The notes beneath the pieces are model-generated. The model had not been told where the DNA came from. It saw only the letters and a list, made by a program, of their open reading frames with translations, and searched no databases. A stretch of DNA of 35,829 nucleotides from an uncultured Pelagibacteraceae bacterium. GTDB taxonomy: Bacteria; Pseudomonadota; Alphaproteobacteria; Pelagibacterales; Pelagibacteraceae. Where the stretch lies: contig CACOSS010000009.1 in NCBI GenBank assembly GCA_902629955.1, forward strand, positions 1 through 35,829, written 5' to 3'. Below, one piece after another: positions 1 to 7,199 of the stretch; the first letter of the stretch is position 1; each line of letters starts with the position of its first letter. The translations under genes were made by a program, and so were the position numbers.

Positions 1-1
1 T

Positions 2-289
2 CCTCAGCCTATAATTGACTTTATATCCAAGCAGTCAGTACCAGTTCATGTTGGAATTACTGGACCACTTAAAATCACTAGCCTAATTAAATTTGCTAAT
101 ATTGTAGGTGCAAAAAATTCCATTAACTTTCTAAAATCTAATTTTAGTAAGGCATTAGATTTGATGAAACCTAAAGACCCTAATGAATTAATTGGGAAAT
201 TAAAAATGCATACCGATTTTTTTCACATTTATACATTCGGCGGCTTGAAGGAAACTAACAAGTGGTTGAAGGAGAATGAATATGTCTAA
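2..289 (+). CDS. MetF-like methylenetetrahydrofolate reductase, C-terminal part (5' end outside window)
   Basis: An open frame enters from the left edge and gives about 95 residues before its stop at 287-289. The visible part carries the block HVGITGPLKITSLIKFA followed by VGAKNSINFL, which resembles the C-terminal GxxGP...L..L..FA..CGVG.S..FL region of the MetF/MTHFR TIM barrel, and the ending HIYTFGG resembles the MTHFR 'H.YTFN' strand. The family interconverts 5,10-methylene-THF and 5-methyl-THF in the cytoplasm. The gene overlaps the following demethylase start by 8 bases (14 if the upstream ATG is used), so the two are almost certainly co-translated. A MetF paired with a THF-dependent demethylase suggests it oxidises methyl-THF made by that enzyme. 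Only the C-terminus is seen, so the exact subfamily is uncertain. Confidence 0.8.
   Translation, partial: PQPIIDFISKQSVPVHVGITGPLKITSLIKFANIVGAKNSINFLKSNFSKALDLMKPKDPNELIGKLKMHTDFFHIYTFGGLKETNKWLKENEYV
269..274 (+). promoter_or_regulatory. Shine-Dalgarno AAGGAG that decides the DmdA-like start
   Basis: AAGGAG ends one base before the ATG at 276 and seven bases before the ATG at 282. The seven-base spacing is normal, so the start at 282 (protein beginning MSKEFDYSKLKH) is preferred. The site lies inside the end of the metF-like gene. Confidence 0.75.
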
Positions 290-1637
290 AGAATTTGATT
301 ATTCAAAGCTAAAACATGCAACGTCTGTAAACCAATCAGATAGGCATGTACCTTATAATTTAAGACAAAGTGGCCCAACAAAAGTTGAATTGTTAATTTC
401 AACAAGAGTAAGAAAGTCACCTTATTGGCATTTATCAATGAGGGCAGGATGTTGGCGAGCAACTGTTTACAATCGTATTTACCATCCAAGAGGATATGTG
501 AAAGGGAAAAATGGTGCGATGGTTGAATATAAATCAATTAAAAACGATGTAACAATGTGGAATGTTGCAGTTGAAAGACAAATTAGAGTTAAAGGCAGAG
601 ACGCTGAAAAATTTGTTAATTATGTAATTACTAGAGATGCAACAAAAATATCACCAATGAGAGCAAGATACGTTATTCTTTGTAACTATAAAGGCGGTGT
701 TTTAAATGATCCAATATTATTAAGGGTAGCTAAAGACGAGTTTTGGTTTAGCTTATCAGACAGTGATATAGGTCTCTATCTACAGGGAGTAAATGCAAAT
801 AAAAAATTTAAATGTGAAATTGATGAAATTGATGCATGTCCTGTACAAATTCAAGGACCGAAGTCAAAAGCATTGATGAAAGATTTAATCGGAAAACAAG
901 TTGATTTTGACAACATGCCTTACTATGGACTTGCAAAAGCTAAAGTCGGTGGCAGAGAATGTATAATATCTCAATCAGGTTTTTCAGGTGAAGCTGGATA
1001 TGAAATTTATTTAAAGAATGCCACGAAATATGCAGATGATATGTGGAATGCAGTTTTAAAAGCAGGAAAAAAACATAAATTAAGAGTTATCGCTCCTGCT
1101 CACCACAGAAGAATACAAGCAGGTATTTTATCTTGGGGTCAAGACTTGGATCATGAACATAATCCGTTTCAATGTAATCTTGGTTACCAAGTATCATTAT
1201 CAGGAAAAGGTGAATGGAACAAAAAAGCTAATTATGTTGGTAAGGCTGCTTTAGAAAAAATGAAAAAACAATTAAAAGCTGGAAAAAAACCTTACAAACT
1301 TCAATTAGTTGGATTGGAATTAGGTGGAAAACCAATAACAGAGTATGCTCCGGACTTTTGGTTAATTTCAAAACCGAGTGGAGGTAAACCAGTAGGATTT
1401 ATTACCTCACCATGGTATCACCCAGAAAAAGGAATGAATATTGCAATGGGATATGTGCCATATGATGGTACAAAAAACCCTAATGGTTTTCCAAAAGGTA
1501 AAGTTGGAACAAAATATAAAGTCCACTTACCAAGAAAATATTCTACTAAACCTGGTAAACCTGTTGATGCTGTAGTAGTTGATATTCCATTTACAGAGTC
1601 TTACTACGCAAATACAAGAGAAGTCGTTAAAGGTTAA
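282..1637 (+). CDS. DmdA/GcvT-family THF-dependent demethylase, substrate unknown
   Basis: This 451-aa cytoplasmic protein has the GcvT folate-binding fold. The segments WNVAVERQIRVKG, NDPILLRVAKDEFWFSLSDSD, QIQGPKSKALM and SGFSGEAGYEIY match the order and pattern of DMSP demethylase DmdA and its relatives, which move a methyl group from a small substrate to THF. It is about 80 residues longer than canonical SAR11 DmdA (about 369 aa, from memory). The extra length sits mostly in the C-terminal third (PDFWLISKPSGGKPVGF and a WYHPEKGMN block), giving a size nearer the LigM/DesA O-demethylases. I therefore do not call it dmdA. The overlapping MetF-like gene upstream fits a methyl-THF product. 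The substrate could be a sulfonium, quaternary amine or methoxy compound. Family assignment is firm; substrate is not. Confidence 0.85.
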   Translation: MSKEFDYSKLKHATSVNQSDRHVPYNLRQSGPTKVELLISTRVRKSPYWHLSMRAGCWRATVYNRIYHPRGYVKGKNGAMVEYKSIKNDVTMWNVAVERQIRVKGRDAEKFVNYVITRDATKISPMRARYVILCNYKGGVLNDPILLRVAKDEFWFSLSDSDIGLYLQGVNANKKFKCEIDEIDACPVQIQGPKSKALMKDLIGKQVDFDNMPYYGLAKAKVGGRECIISQSGFSGEAGYEIYLKNATKYADDMWNAVLKAGKKHKLRVIAPAHHRRIQAGILSWGQDLDHEHNPFQCNLGYQVSLSGKGEWNKKANYVGKAALEKMKKQLKAGKKPYKLQLVGLELGGKPITEYAPDFWLISKPSGGKPVGFITSPWYHPEKGMNIAMGYVPYDGTKNPNGFPKGKVGTKYKVHLPRKYSTKPGKPVDAVVVDIPFTESYYANTREVVKG

Positions 1638-1647
1638 TTCAATATTC

Positions 1648-1671
1648 GAGGAGCGAAGTAATTCGCTCCTC
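1648..1671 (+). terminator. Perfect 10-bp hairpin with GTAA tetraloop
   Basis: GAGGAGCGAA, loop GTAA, TTCGCTCCTC: ten uninterrupted base pairs, GC-rich for this genome, closed by a GNRA-type tetraloop. It lies 11 bases after the demethylase stop and ends 9 bases before the next ATG. No run of T follows on either strand, so it is not a textbook intrinsic terminator. It may be a terminator, an mRNA 3'-end stabiliser, or a structure limiting translation of the next gene. Confidence 0.6.
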
Positions 1672-1680
1672 ACGTAATTT

Positions 1681-2226
1681 ATGTTTGCTGTATTTTTAGA
1701 TATTGTTTTTAAATCACTAAAGTTAGATAGATCTCTTTATTCAGATAATAAGTATTTCGGAGAAGCTGCTATATACTTTGCTGGCCTTATAATGATCCTA
1801 GAGGGAGTTGCTGGTGCAATTGCTGCAAATAGTATTATTAAAACATCAATAGGACTTTCAGGATTAACTGCTATTTTAACATGGTTTATTTGGTCTATAT
1901 TAATTTTTGTAATTGGAGTTAAGCTATTTCCAGATAAAAATAGTAAAATACCATTTAAAAAAGTTCTTATTGGTGTTGGTTATGCCCATGCACCTGGATT
2001 AATTAGATTTTTTGCAGTCACTCCAGATTTAGTTCTACCTGTAATTTTTTTAACTCAATTTTGGATTTTTGCATCTCTTATAATATCAACCAAACACGTT
2101 TTGGGACTTAAGTCTAATTTTAAATCTTTTGGTATAATTTTTTTAGCTTTCTTATTAATTGCATTTTTATCGATATCATTTGTGATTAGTAGAATGAATG
2201 CATTGCCAATAAGTACAATTAGCTAA
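1681..2226 (+). CDS. Yip1-domain integral membrane protein
   Basis: This 181-aa protein has an N-terminal amphipathic start followed by about five hydrophobic segments (roughly residues 30-50, 58-82, 100-112, 118-140 and 148-170). The layout, with a conserved GYAHAPGLIRFF stretch in the middle, is that of bacterial Yip1-family membrane proteins, whose function is not established. The start at 1681 follows the hairpin directly and has no clear Shine-Dalgarno, so a slightly different start is possible. The stop overlaps the stop of the convergent zinc-ribbon gene by four bases. It has no obvious link to one-carbon metabolism. Confidence 0.75.
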   Translation: MFAVFLDIVFKSLKLDRSLYSDNKYFGEAAIYFAGLIMILEGVAGAIAANSIIKTSIGLSGLTAILTWFIWSILIFVIGVKLFPDKNSKIPFKKVLIGVGYAHAPGLIRFFAVTPDLVLPVIFLTQFWIFASLIISTKHVLGLKSNFKSFGIIFLAFLLIAFLSISFVISRMNALPISTIS

Positions 2227-2378
2227 ACTGGAAATACTGTTTTTGAAACCCTACAAGACTGGCAAATTTTAAAGCCGGATAAAATTAAATTTTCTCTAAC
2301 ACTTTCATCTTTTTTCCCACATTCTTCACATTTATTATCAATTTCTTTGAAGTTTAATTTTTTCTCCTCTTTAGTCAT
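2223..2378 (-). CDS. 51-aa zinc-ribbon protein
   Basis: A short frame of 51 residues starts at 2378 inside the end of the DUF3726 gene (8-base overlap) and ends inside the stop of the convergent Yip1 gene. It carries two CxxC knuckles: C17-x-x-C20 in CEECGKK and C39-x-x-C42 in CQSC, spaced as in a zinc ribbon. The N-terminus is lysine- and glutamate-rich. The overlapping start suggests translational coupling as the last gene of a four-gene operon. The role is unknown; a metal-binding accessory or nucleic-acid-binding protein are both possible. The paired cysteines and exact fit between neighbours make it a credible gene despite its size. Confidence 0.75.
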   Translation of the reverse strand: MTKEEKKLNFKEIDNKCEECGKKDESVRENLILSGFKICQSCRVSKTVFPV

Positions 2379-2979
2379 TATCTGTAAGTCCTGCTCCAGC
2401 AGCTGAATTTTTCAATTGTTCTGTTTCCTCTACAAAAGTTCCCTCTGATAATTTATAAAGTTCTTGCCATTCATTTTCTTCAAATGTATTTTTATTTTCT
2501 ATAAATTTTATTTTAATTTGTTTTGCAGCATCGATTATATCACCGCTCAAATAATTAGAATAAATAGATTGGTTAAAATTTAATAAAAATTCTTTTTCAT
2601 CAATATTTAAAAAAATACGTTTACCAATAATCTCTGTTGACCTACTGACAAATGGTAGAAATAATAAAGGGTATGCCATATTTTCAAAATTTATCTCATC
2701 CATCTTCTCTAAATTTATTACCTGATCTAAAAAATTTGTACCTGTTATAATTGGGCAATAAGCAATATTAGAAGTATTTAATTTAGATATTAAACTAATT
2801 TTTTGAAACTGTTTTTGATTATAAATTTTAAAATATGAATTTAAGTTTTTCAAACCTGCCAATCCAAACATTTCTAGTAATCTTATATTTTTTCCTAATT
2901 CTTCTGCAATACCCCATTCAAATCCAATGCTTTTTGAAGCTCTTTTGACAGTGGTGTCTATTTCGCTAAAGCTTTTCAT
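2371..2979 (-). CDS. DUF3726 family protein
   Basis: This 202-aa soluble protein has an N-terminus (FSEIDTTVKRASKSIGFEW then GIAEELGKNIRLLEMFGLAG) that fits the DUF3726 pattern of an acidic helix, 'G..WG.AEE.G' and a leucine-rich helix. A CPIITGTNFLD segment lies near the middle. The family has no assigned function that I know of. The ATG overlaps the stop of the 553-aa gene by one base (TAATG), and its own end overlaps the zinc-ribbon start, so all are probably made from one mRNA. The last 15 residues are Ala/Gly-rich and probably disordered. It has no signal peptide and no membrane segment. Confidence 0.7.
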   Translation of the reverse strand: MKSFSEIDTTVKRASKSIGFEWGIAEELGKNIRLLEMFGLAGLKNLNSYFKIYNQKQFQKISLISKLNTSNIAYCPIITGTNFLDQVINLEKMDEINFENMAYPLLFLPFVSRSTEIIGKRIFLNIDEKEFLLNFNQSIYSNYLSGDIIDAAKQIKIKFIENKNTFEENEWQELYKLSEGTFVEETEQLKNSAAGAGLTDND

Positions 2980-4640
2980 TAATTTATTGAATTATAAACC
3001 CAATCATCATCTGATGATTGAAGCTCAGTTGGTAATGGAGCTCCTTGAAACATGCAGATCCTTAGCCATTTATCTGAACGAGGATCAAATTTTACCGCAC
3101 CAAAAAAAGAAAGCTTTAATCTTAGCATATCAATTGGCATTAATTTTGAACCTATTGTATTGTCTTGAATTTCAGCATATGGAAATTTTTCTGTTATGAA
3201 TGCTCTTCTGACTACGTGTCTAAGGTCGTTATTATTCATTAAGAAAGTTCCTATTTTTAAACTATTTTTTTCATTTGAAACTCTTTCATACAATTTACAA
3301 ATATCTCTAGCTATTGCTAATGGTTGCTCTAAATCCGAACCTTCATCTTTAAATCTGTCGGCAAGTCTGGGCTCTTCTTTGTTTTTTGAAATAAACCAAA
3401 AATTTTGATTATTTTCTTTTTTTTTAAAATCTATTTTAAGAATATCTGAGTATTTTAATTCCAAAACTTTTCTTAGATCTAAAATCGTTTTGTATATTGG
3501 TATTGTAAAAAATTTCTCTTCATCAGCACTCATAGTTCTTATTAGTGGATTTGTAATTTTTTCATATGGTTCCATTATCACTGAGACCATAAACTCTAAA
3601 CATTCTTCTCCTAGATTATTTTTTGCCCAAATATACAAATCGTTATAAGAAAATTCTTTTTCTAAATCAAATTTTGTTAAAAAATATTGTAACAATAAAT
3701 CTAAATCTTTCTTTAAATTATTGATTTTAAATAGTTGGAATTCACTTTCGGTAGTCCAATTATCAATATTTTTTTTAGAATTTTGCAGGCAATTAATTAT
3801 TAGATCAATATCTTTTTTTTTTACTTCTTTTATTTCTCTAATTTGTTTTAATGCAGTTTCTCTTGCCATAATCCAATTATTTAATAACAAAGGATGATTT
3901 ACAATAAAAGGAGCCATACCTAAACCAGTAGAGTTCCCTATTCCTAGATTTCTGGAGATATTTGGATCTAATGTGACTGCTTTTTTGGGATTTTTACTCT
4001 TTGCAATGTGGTTAACTTGATCAAAAGTAAATTGTCTTACAAGATATACCAACATCATTTCTAATCTAAATGGACCATATATTTCCTCTCTATTTTTAAT
4101 TCTAAATCTATCGGCCAGCCCAAATTTTCCTGAGCCGTAAACAGCTGTGGTTCTGTAAAGGTACCCAACTTTTGCTAATTTATCCTTATCTGGTTGTTTT
4201 CCATTTGATAGACACTCAACTACATAATCAAAAATTCTCACTGATTTGTTTGCACGAGATAATGTAAGTTCTTTAAATGACATTCTACCAACTTCTTGTT
4301 TTGGAACATTTTGTTTTAATCTTTCGATATCTTGTTTTGTTGGAACGCCATCAAATAGTGTAAAAGCTGCATCCCATTTTGTAGCAATCACTCTATCTGA
4401 TCTTTCTTGGTCGCTTATTTTATTAGCAAAACAAATCAAAGAATAAATTCTATTTTTTTTTTTAAAAGAATAAATAATAACTCCAAAACCATTATCGTCC
4501 AAATTTAATAGATCTCTTTTGTATTCCCAATTTTTAAATTCCTGTAAGAAAGATCTCAAAAAAGAAAGTTTCGATTGATGAAAAGATCCGAGTCTTGATA
4601 ATTTCATTACTTCTTTTGGATCTCTTAATTGTATTTCCAT
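2979..4640 (-). CDS. Conserved 553-aa protein of unknown function
   Basis: I recognise this as a type of protein seen in alphaproteobacteria without an assigned function, but cannot name a characterised relative. Striking blocks are GSFHQSKLSFLR (residues 18-29), TLFDGVPTKQDIERL (about 94-108), RTTAVYGSGKFGLADRFR (about 163-180) and GNSTGLGMAPFIVNHPLLLNNW (about 235-256, quoted here only as the most conserved-looking part). It is cytoplasmic by appearance, with no signal peptide or membrane helix, and charged helical stretches in the middle. Its start overlaps the M19-fold gene stop by one base, and its stop overlaps the DUF3726 start by one base. The context implies it acts with those two proteins. 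I assign no function. Confidence 0.8.
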   Translation of the reverse strand: MEIQLRDPKEVMKLSRLGSFHQSKLSFLRSFLQEFKNWEYKRDLLNLDDNGFGVIIYSFKKKNRIYSLICFANKISDQERSDRVIATKWDAAFTLFDGVPTKQDIERLKQNVPKQEVGRMSFKELTLSRANKSVRIFDYVVECLSNGKQPDKDKLAKVGYLYRTTAVYGSGKFGLADRFRIKNREEIYGPFRLEMMLVYLVRQFTFDQVNHIAKSKNPKKAVTLDPNISRNLGIGNSTGLGMAPFIVNHPLLLNNWIMARETALKQIREIKEVKKKDIDLIINCLQNSKKNIDNWTTESEFQLFKINNLKKDLDLLLQYFLTKFDLEKEFSYNDLYIWAKNNLGEECLEFMVSVIMEPYEKITNPLIRTMSADEEKFFTIPIYKTILDLRKVLELKYSDILKIDFKKKENNQNFWFISKNKEEPRLADRFKDEGSDLEQPLAIARDICKLYERVSNEKNSLKIGTFLMNNNDLRHVVRRAFITEKFPYAEIQDNTIGSKLMPIDMLRLKLSFFGAVKFDPRSDKWLRICMFQGAPLPTELQSSDDDWVYNSIN

Positions 4641-5608
4641 TAATTTATCCCTTTATAAAAATTAAACCAATTATTACCCAAAACTTTATTTGTTTCTTCG
4701 TCACTAAAACCAATTTTTTTAAGACCAGTTTCTAAATTTTTAAAACCTCGCGCATCTTCAAACCAATTTGGTTGTTTGGGAAAGCCAGGTTTTGATTTGC
4801 TTCCTTCACCAAAATTTTTTTGTTTTGCCCATGTTCCATTTCTCATCCACTCTACAACAGTATCTGGCTGGAACAGGCATAAATCAGAACCTATTCCAAC
4901 GTTGTTTATGCCCATTATTTCTACAGTTTGAGCTATCATTTCACAAAAACTTTCTAATGTGCAATTAGTACCATTTTTCAAATGGTGAGGATATAATGAT
5001 AATCCTAACATCCCTTTGCTGTCAGCAAGAGTTTTTAATAGGTCTTTAGATTTATTTCTTTTTGCACTGTGCCAAAAGCTAGGATTTGCATGAGTGATAG
5101 CTATTGGCTTTTCACTAATATCTATTGCGTCAAAAGTACTTTTTTCTGCTGAATGTGACATGTCAACTACTACACCAATCTTGTTCATTTCTTTTATTGC
5201 TTCTCGTCCAAAATTAGTGACACCACTATCATTTTTTTCATAACATCCGGTAGCAAGGAGAGATTGATTGTTGTATGTTAATTGCATAAATCTACATCCA
5301 TGTTCATGAACTTTACCTATTAAACCGATATCATCCTCAATAGGAGAGCAATTTTGAAAACCAAAAAAAATTGCTGTTTTTTTATCTTTTTTAGCTTTCT
5401 CAATATCACTAAAATTTTTACCAAGAAAAATTAAATCAGAATTGTTTTTAAAATGATCATCCCATTCTTTTAATCTTTCAAGAAATTCATCATAATCTTC
5501 ATGGTAAACAACTGTGACATGTACAGCATCCAAGCCAGCTTGTCGGTTTATTTCAAATACTTCTCTAGACCACTTGCAATATTGAAGATTATCAATTCTG
5601 TAATTCAT
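4640..5608 (-). CDS. M19 (membrane dipeptidase-like) hydrolase, variant metal site
   Basis: This 322-aa protein has the M19 dipeptidase/amidohydrolase TIM-barrel pattern: IDNLQYCKWSREVFE at the start, FFGFQNCSPIEDD (about 81-93), VVDMSHSAEKST (His152), IAITHANPSFW (His173) and GIGSDL near the C-terminus. It most resembles the Pseudomonas aeruginosa PA5396 type, encoded among glycine betaine/dimethylglycine catabolic genes. The usual N-terminal HxD zinc ligands are absent (sequence IDNLQ), and the bridging Glu is Gln85, so classic binuclear dipeptidase chemistry is doubtful. I use the Met at 5608. A longer frame from 5716 would run through the divergent purE start, and the shorter form matches the family length. 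It is the first gene of a four-gene overlapping operon. Confidence 0.85.
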   Translation of the reverse strand: MNYRIDNLQYCKWSREVFEINRQAGLDAVHVTVVYHEDYDEFLERLKEWDDHFKNNSDLIFLGKNFSDIEKAKKDKKTAIFFGFQNCSPIEDDIGLIGKVHEHGCRFMQLTYNNQSLLATGCYEKNDSGVTNFGREAIKEMNKIGVVVDMSHSAEKSTFDAIDISEKPIAITHANPSFWHSAKRNKSKDLLKTLADSKGMLGLSLYPHHLKNGTNCTLESFCEMIAQTVEIMGINNVGIGSDLCLFQPDTVVEWMRNGTWAKQKNFGEGSKSKPGFPKQPNWFEDARGFKNLETGLKKIGFSDEETNKVLGNNWFNFYKGIN

Positions 5609-5655
5609 ATAATAAATATATATTAGTGTTAGGTTTTTTGATATTAAATATATAA

Positions 5656-6147
5656 ATGCAGAACAAAAAAAGTCACAAAGTAGCAATAGTAATGGGTAGT
5701 CAATCGGATTACTCAACTATGAAATACACAGTTAAAGTGCTCAAGATACTCAAAATAAAATATGAAAGTAAAATTGTATCAGCTCACAGAACTCCAAATA
5801 GAATGTACAACTTTGCAAAAAAAGCCGAAAAAAATAATATTTCTGTAATTATTGCAGGGGCTGGTGGCTCTGCACACCTTCCTGGGATGATAGCTGCTTT
5901 AACAAGAATACCTGTAATAGGAGTTCCAATAGAAAGTAAAAAATTAAAAGGATTGGACAGTCTTCTTTCAATAGCTCAAATGCCAAAAGGAATACCGGTT
6001 GGAACAGTTGCTATCGGTGTTGATGGGGCGATAAATGCTGCTTTACTAACTGCATCTATATTGTCAGTTAGTGATATAAAAATAAGAAATAATCTTGAAA
6101 ATTGGCGTAGTAAACAAACTAGATCTGTGAAAAAAATACCACGTTAA
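5656..6147 (+). CDS. purE: N5-carboxyaminoimidazole ribonucleotide mutase PurE
   Basis: This 163-aa protein has the normal size for class I PurE. It shows the signature GSQSDYSTM near residue 14, the SAHRTP motif, and [12 protein letters not shown], the loop that binds the ribonucleotide. It converts N5-CAIR to CAIR in de novo purine synthesis. The stop at 6145-6147 is followed directly by the purK ATG, so PurE and PurK are co-translated. The gap to the divergent M19 gene is only 47 bases and shows no Shine-Dalgarno for purE. Purine synthesis needs formyl-THF and glycine, both products of neighbouring pathways, but no functional link beyond that is visible. Confidence 0.97.
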   Translation: MQNKKSHKVAIVMGSQSDYSTMKYTVKVLKILKIKYESKIVSAHRTPNRMYNFAKKAEKNNISVIIAGAGGSAHLPGMIAALTRIPVIGVPIESKKLKGLDSLLSIAQMPKGIPVGTVAIGVDGAINAALLTASILSVSDIKIRNNLENWRSKQTRSVKKIPR

Positions 6148-7197
6148 ATGAGTAAGATAAATCTTGGAATTTTAGGTGGTGGTCAATTGGGAAGTATGCT
6201 TGCGACAGCAGCAAAGAAATTAAATGTACAAACTACCATTTATTGTGACGATGAAAACGCCCCCGCGCAAAAATTTGCTGATAGCTTTATACTGGGTGAT
6301 TATAGTGATGAAAAGAAAATTTCAGAGTTTATTAATCAAGTAAGTATTGTAACATATGAATTTGAAAATATTCCATTTAGTACACTTGATTTTATTAATA
6401 GACATAAACAAGTTTTACCAAAACCAAATATAAATCAGATTATCCAAAATAGATTTTCTGAAAAAAATTTTATAAATAACTTAGGTATTAAAACAACTGA
6501 CTATGTAATGATAAAAAATTCTGAAGATTTAAATAATAATTTAAAACTTTTACCTGGTATCTTGAAAACCACTACTCTTGGTTATGACGGCAAAGGACAA
6601 ATTAGATTAAATAATAAAAACGAGATAAATCAATACAAAATAGATTTTAACAATCAATATATTTTAGAAAAAATTATAAATTTAAAGAAAGAAATTTCAG
6701 TAATTATTACAAGATTTAAAAATCAAAACTATGAAATATATGAACCAATAGAAAATGTACATAAAAATCAGATACTTAAATTTTCTGAAATACCCGCAAA
6801 AATAAGTAGCGATATTTTAAATTTATCAACCGAATGGGCAAAAAAAATTTCGGAAGAATTAGATTACGTAGGTACTTTATGTGTAGAGTATTTTATTGAC
6901 GAAAACGAAAATCTTTACGTAAATGAAATCGCACCTAGGGTACATAACTCTGGTCACTTAACAATAAATTCCCATAATGTAAGTCAATTTGAAAATCACA
7001 TAAGAGCAGTCTGTGCCTTAGATAAATTGGAAACAAAAAAAATTTATAATGCAAAAATGATAAACTTAATTGGTGAAGATATTACTGAGTATCGAAACAA
7101 AAAAGTTAAAGAAAACGAATTTTTTTTTGATTATCAAAAAAAAGAGATAAAACCAAAAAGAAAAATGGGTCATTTCACTACAATTATCAAAATTTAA
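6148..7197 (+). CDS. purK: N5-carboxyaminoimidazole ribonucleotide synthase PurK
   Basis: This 349-aa ATP-grasp protein begins INLGILGGGQLGSMLATAAK, the PurK N-terminal signature. It contains VTYEFENIP, LKTTTLGYDGKGQ (nucleotide-binding loop) and the C-terminal NEIAPRVHNSGHLTINS block that binds ATP and AIR. It carboxylates AIR with ATP and bicarbonate to N5-CAIR, which PurE then rearranges. It starts on the base after the purE stop and is followed two bases after its own stop by the next gene, so it is in a three-gene operon. All hallmark motifs are intact. Confidence 0.97.
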   Translation: MSKINLGILGGGQLGSMLATAAKKLNVQTTIYCDDENAPAQKFADSFILGDYSDEKKISEFINQVSIVTYEFENIPFSTLDFINRHKQVLPKPNINQIIQNRFSEKNFINNLGIKTTDYVMIKNSEDLNNNLKLLPGILKTTTLGYDGKGQIRLNNKNEINQYKIDFNNQYILEKIINLKKEISVIITRFKNQNYEIYEPIENVHKNQILKFSEIPAKISSDILNLSTEWAKKISEELDYVGTLCVEYFIDENENLYVNEIAPRVHNSGHLTINSHNVSQFENHIRAVCALDKLETKKIYNAKMINLIGEDITEYRNKKVKENEFFFDYQKKEIKPKRKMGHFTTIIKI

Positions 7198-7199
7198 TA

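Noticed and set aside
276..1637. Calling this gene dmdA and starting it at the first ATG (276)
   Set aside because: The protein is much longer than canonical DmdA with a different C-terminal third, so the substrate is unproven. The ATG at 276 is one base from the Shine-Dalgarno; the ATG at 282 is correctly spaced.
4640..5716. Longer M19 protein starting at 5716 with a hydrophobic N-terminus that could pass for a signal peptide
   Set aside because: That extension is antisense to the purE start and crosses the whole divergent promoter. The start at 5608 gives the normal family length and N-terminus.
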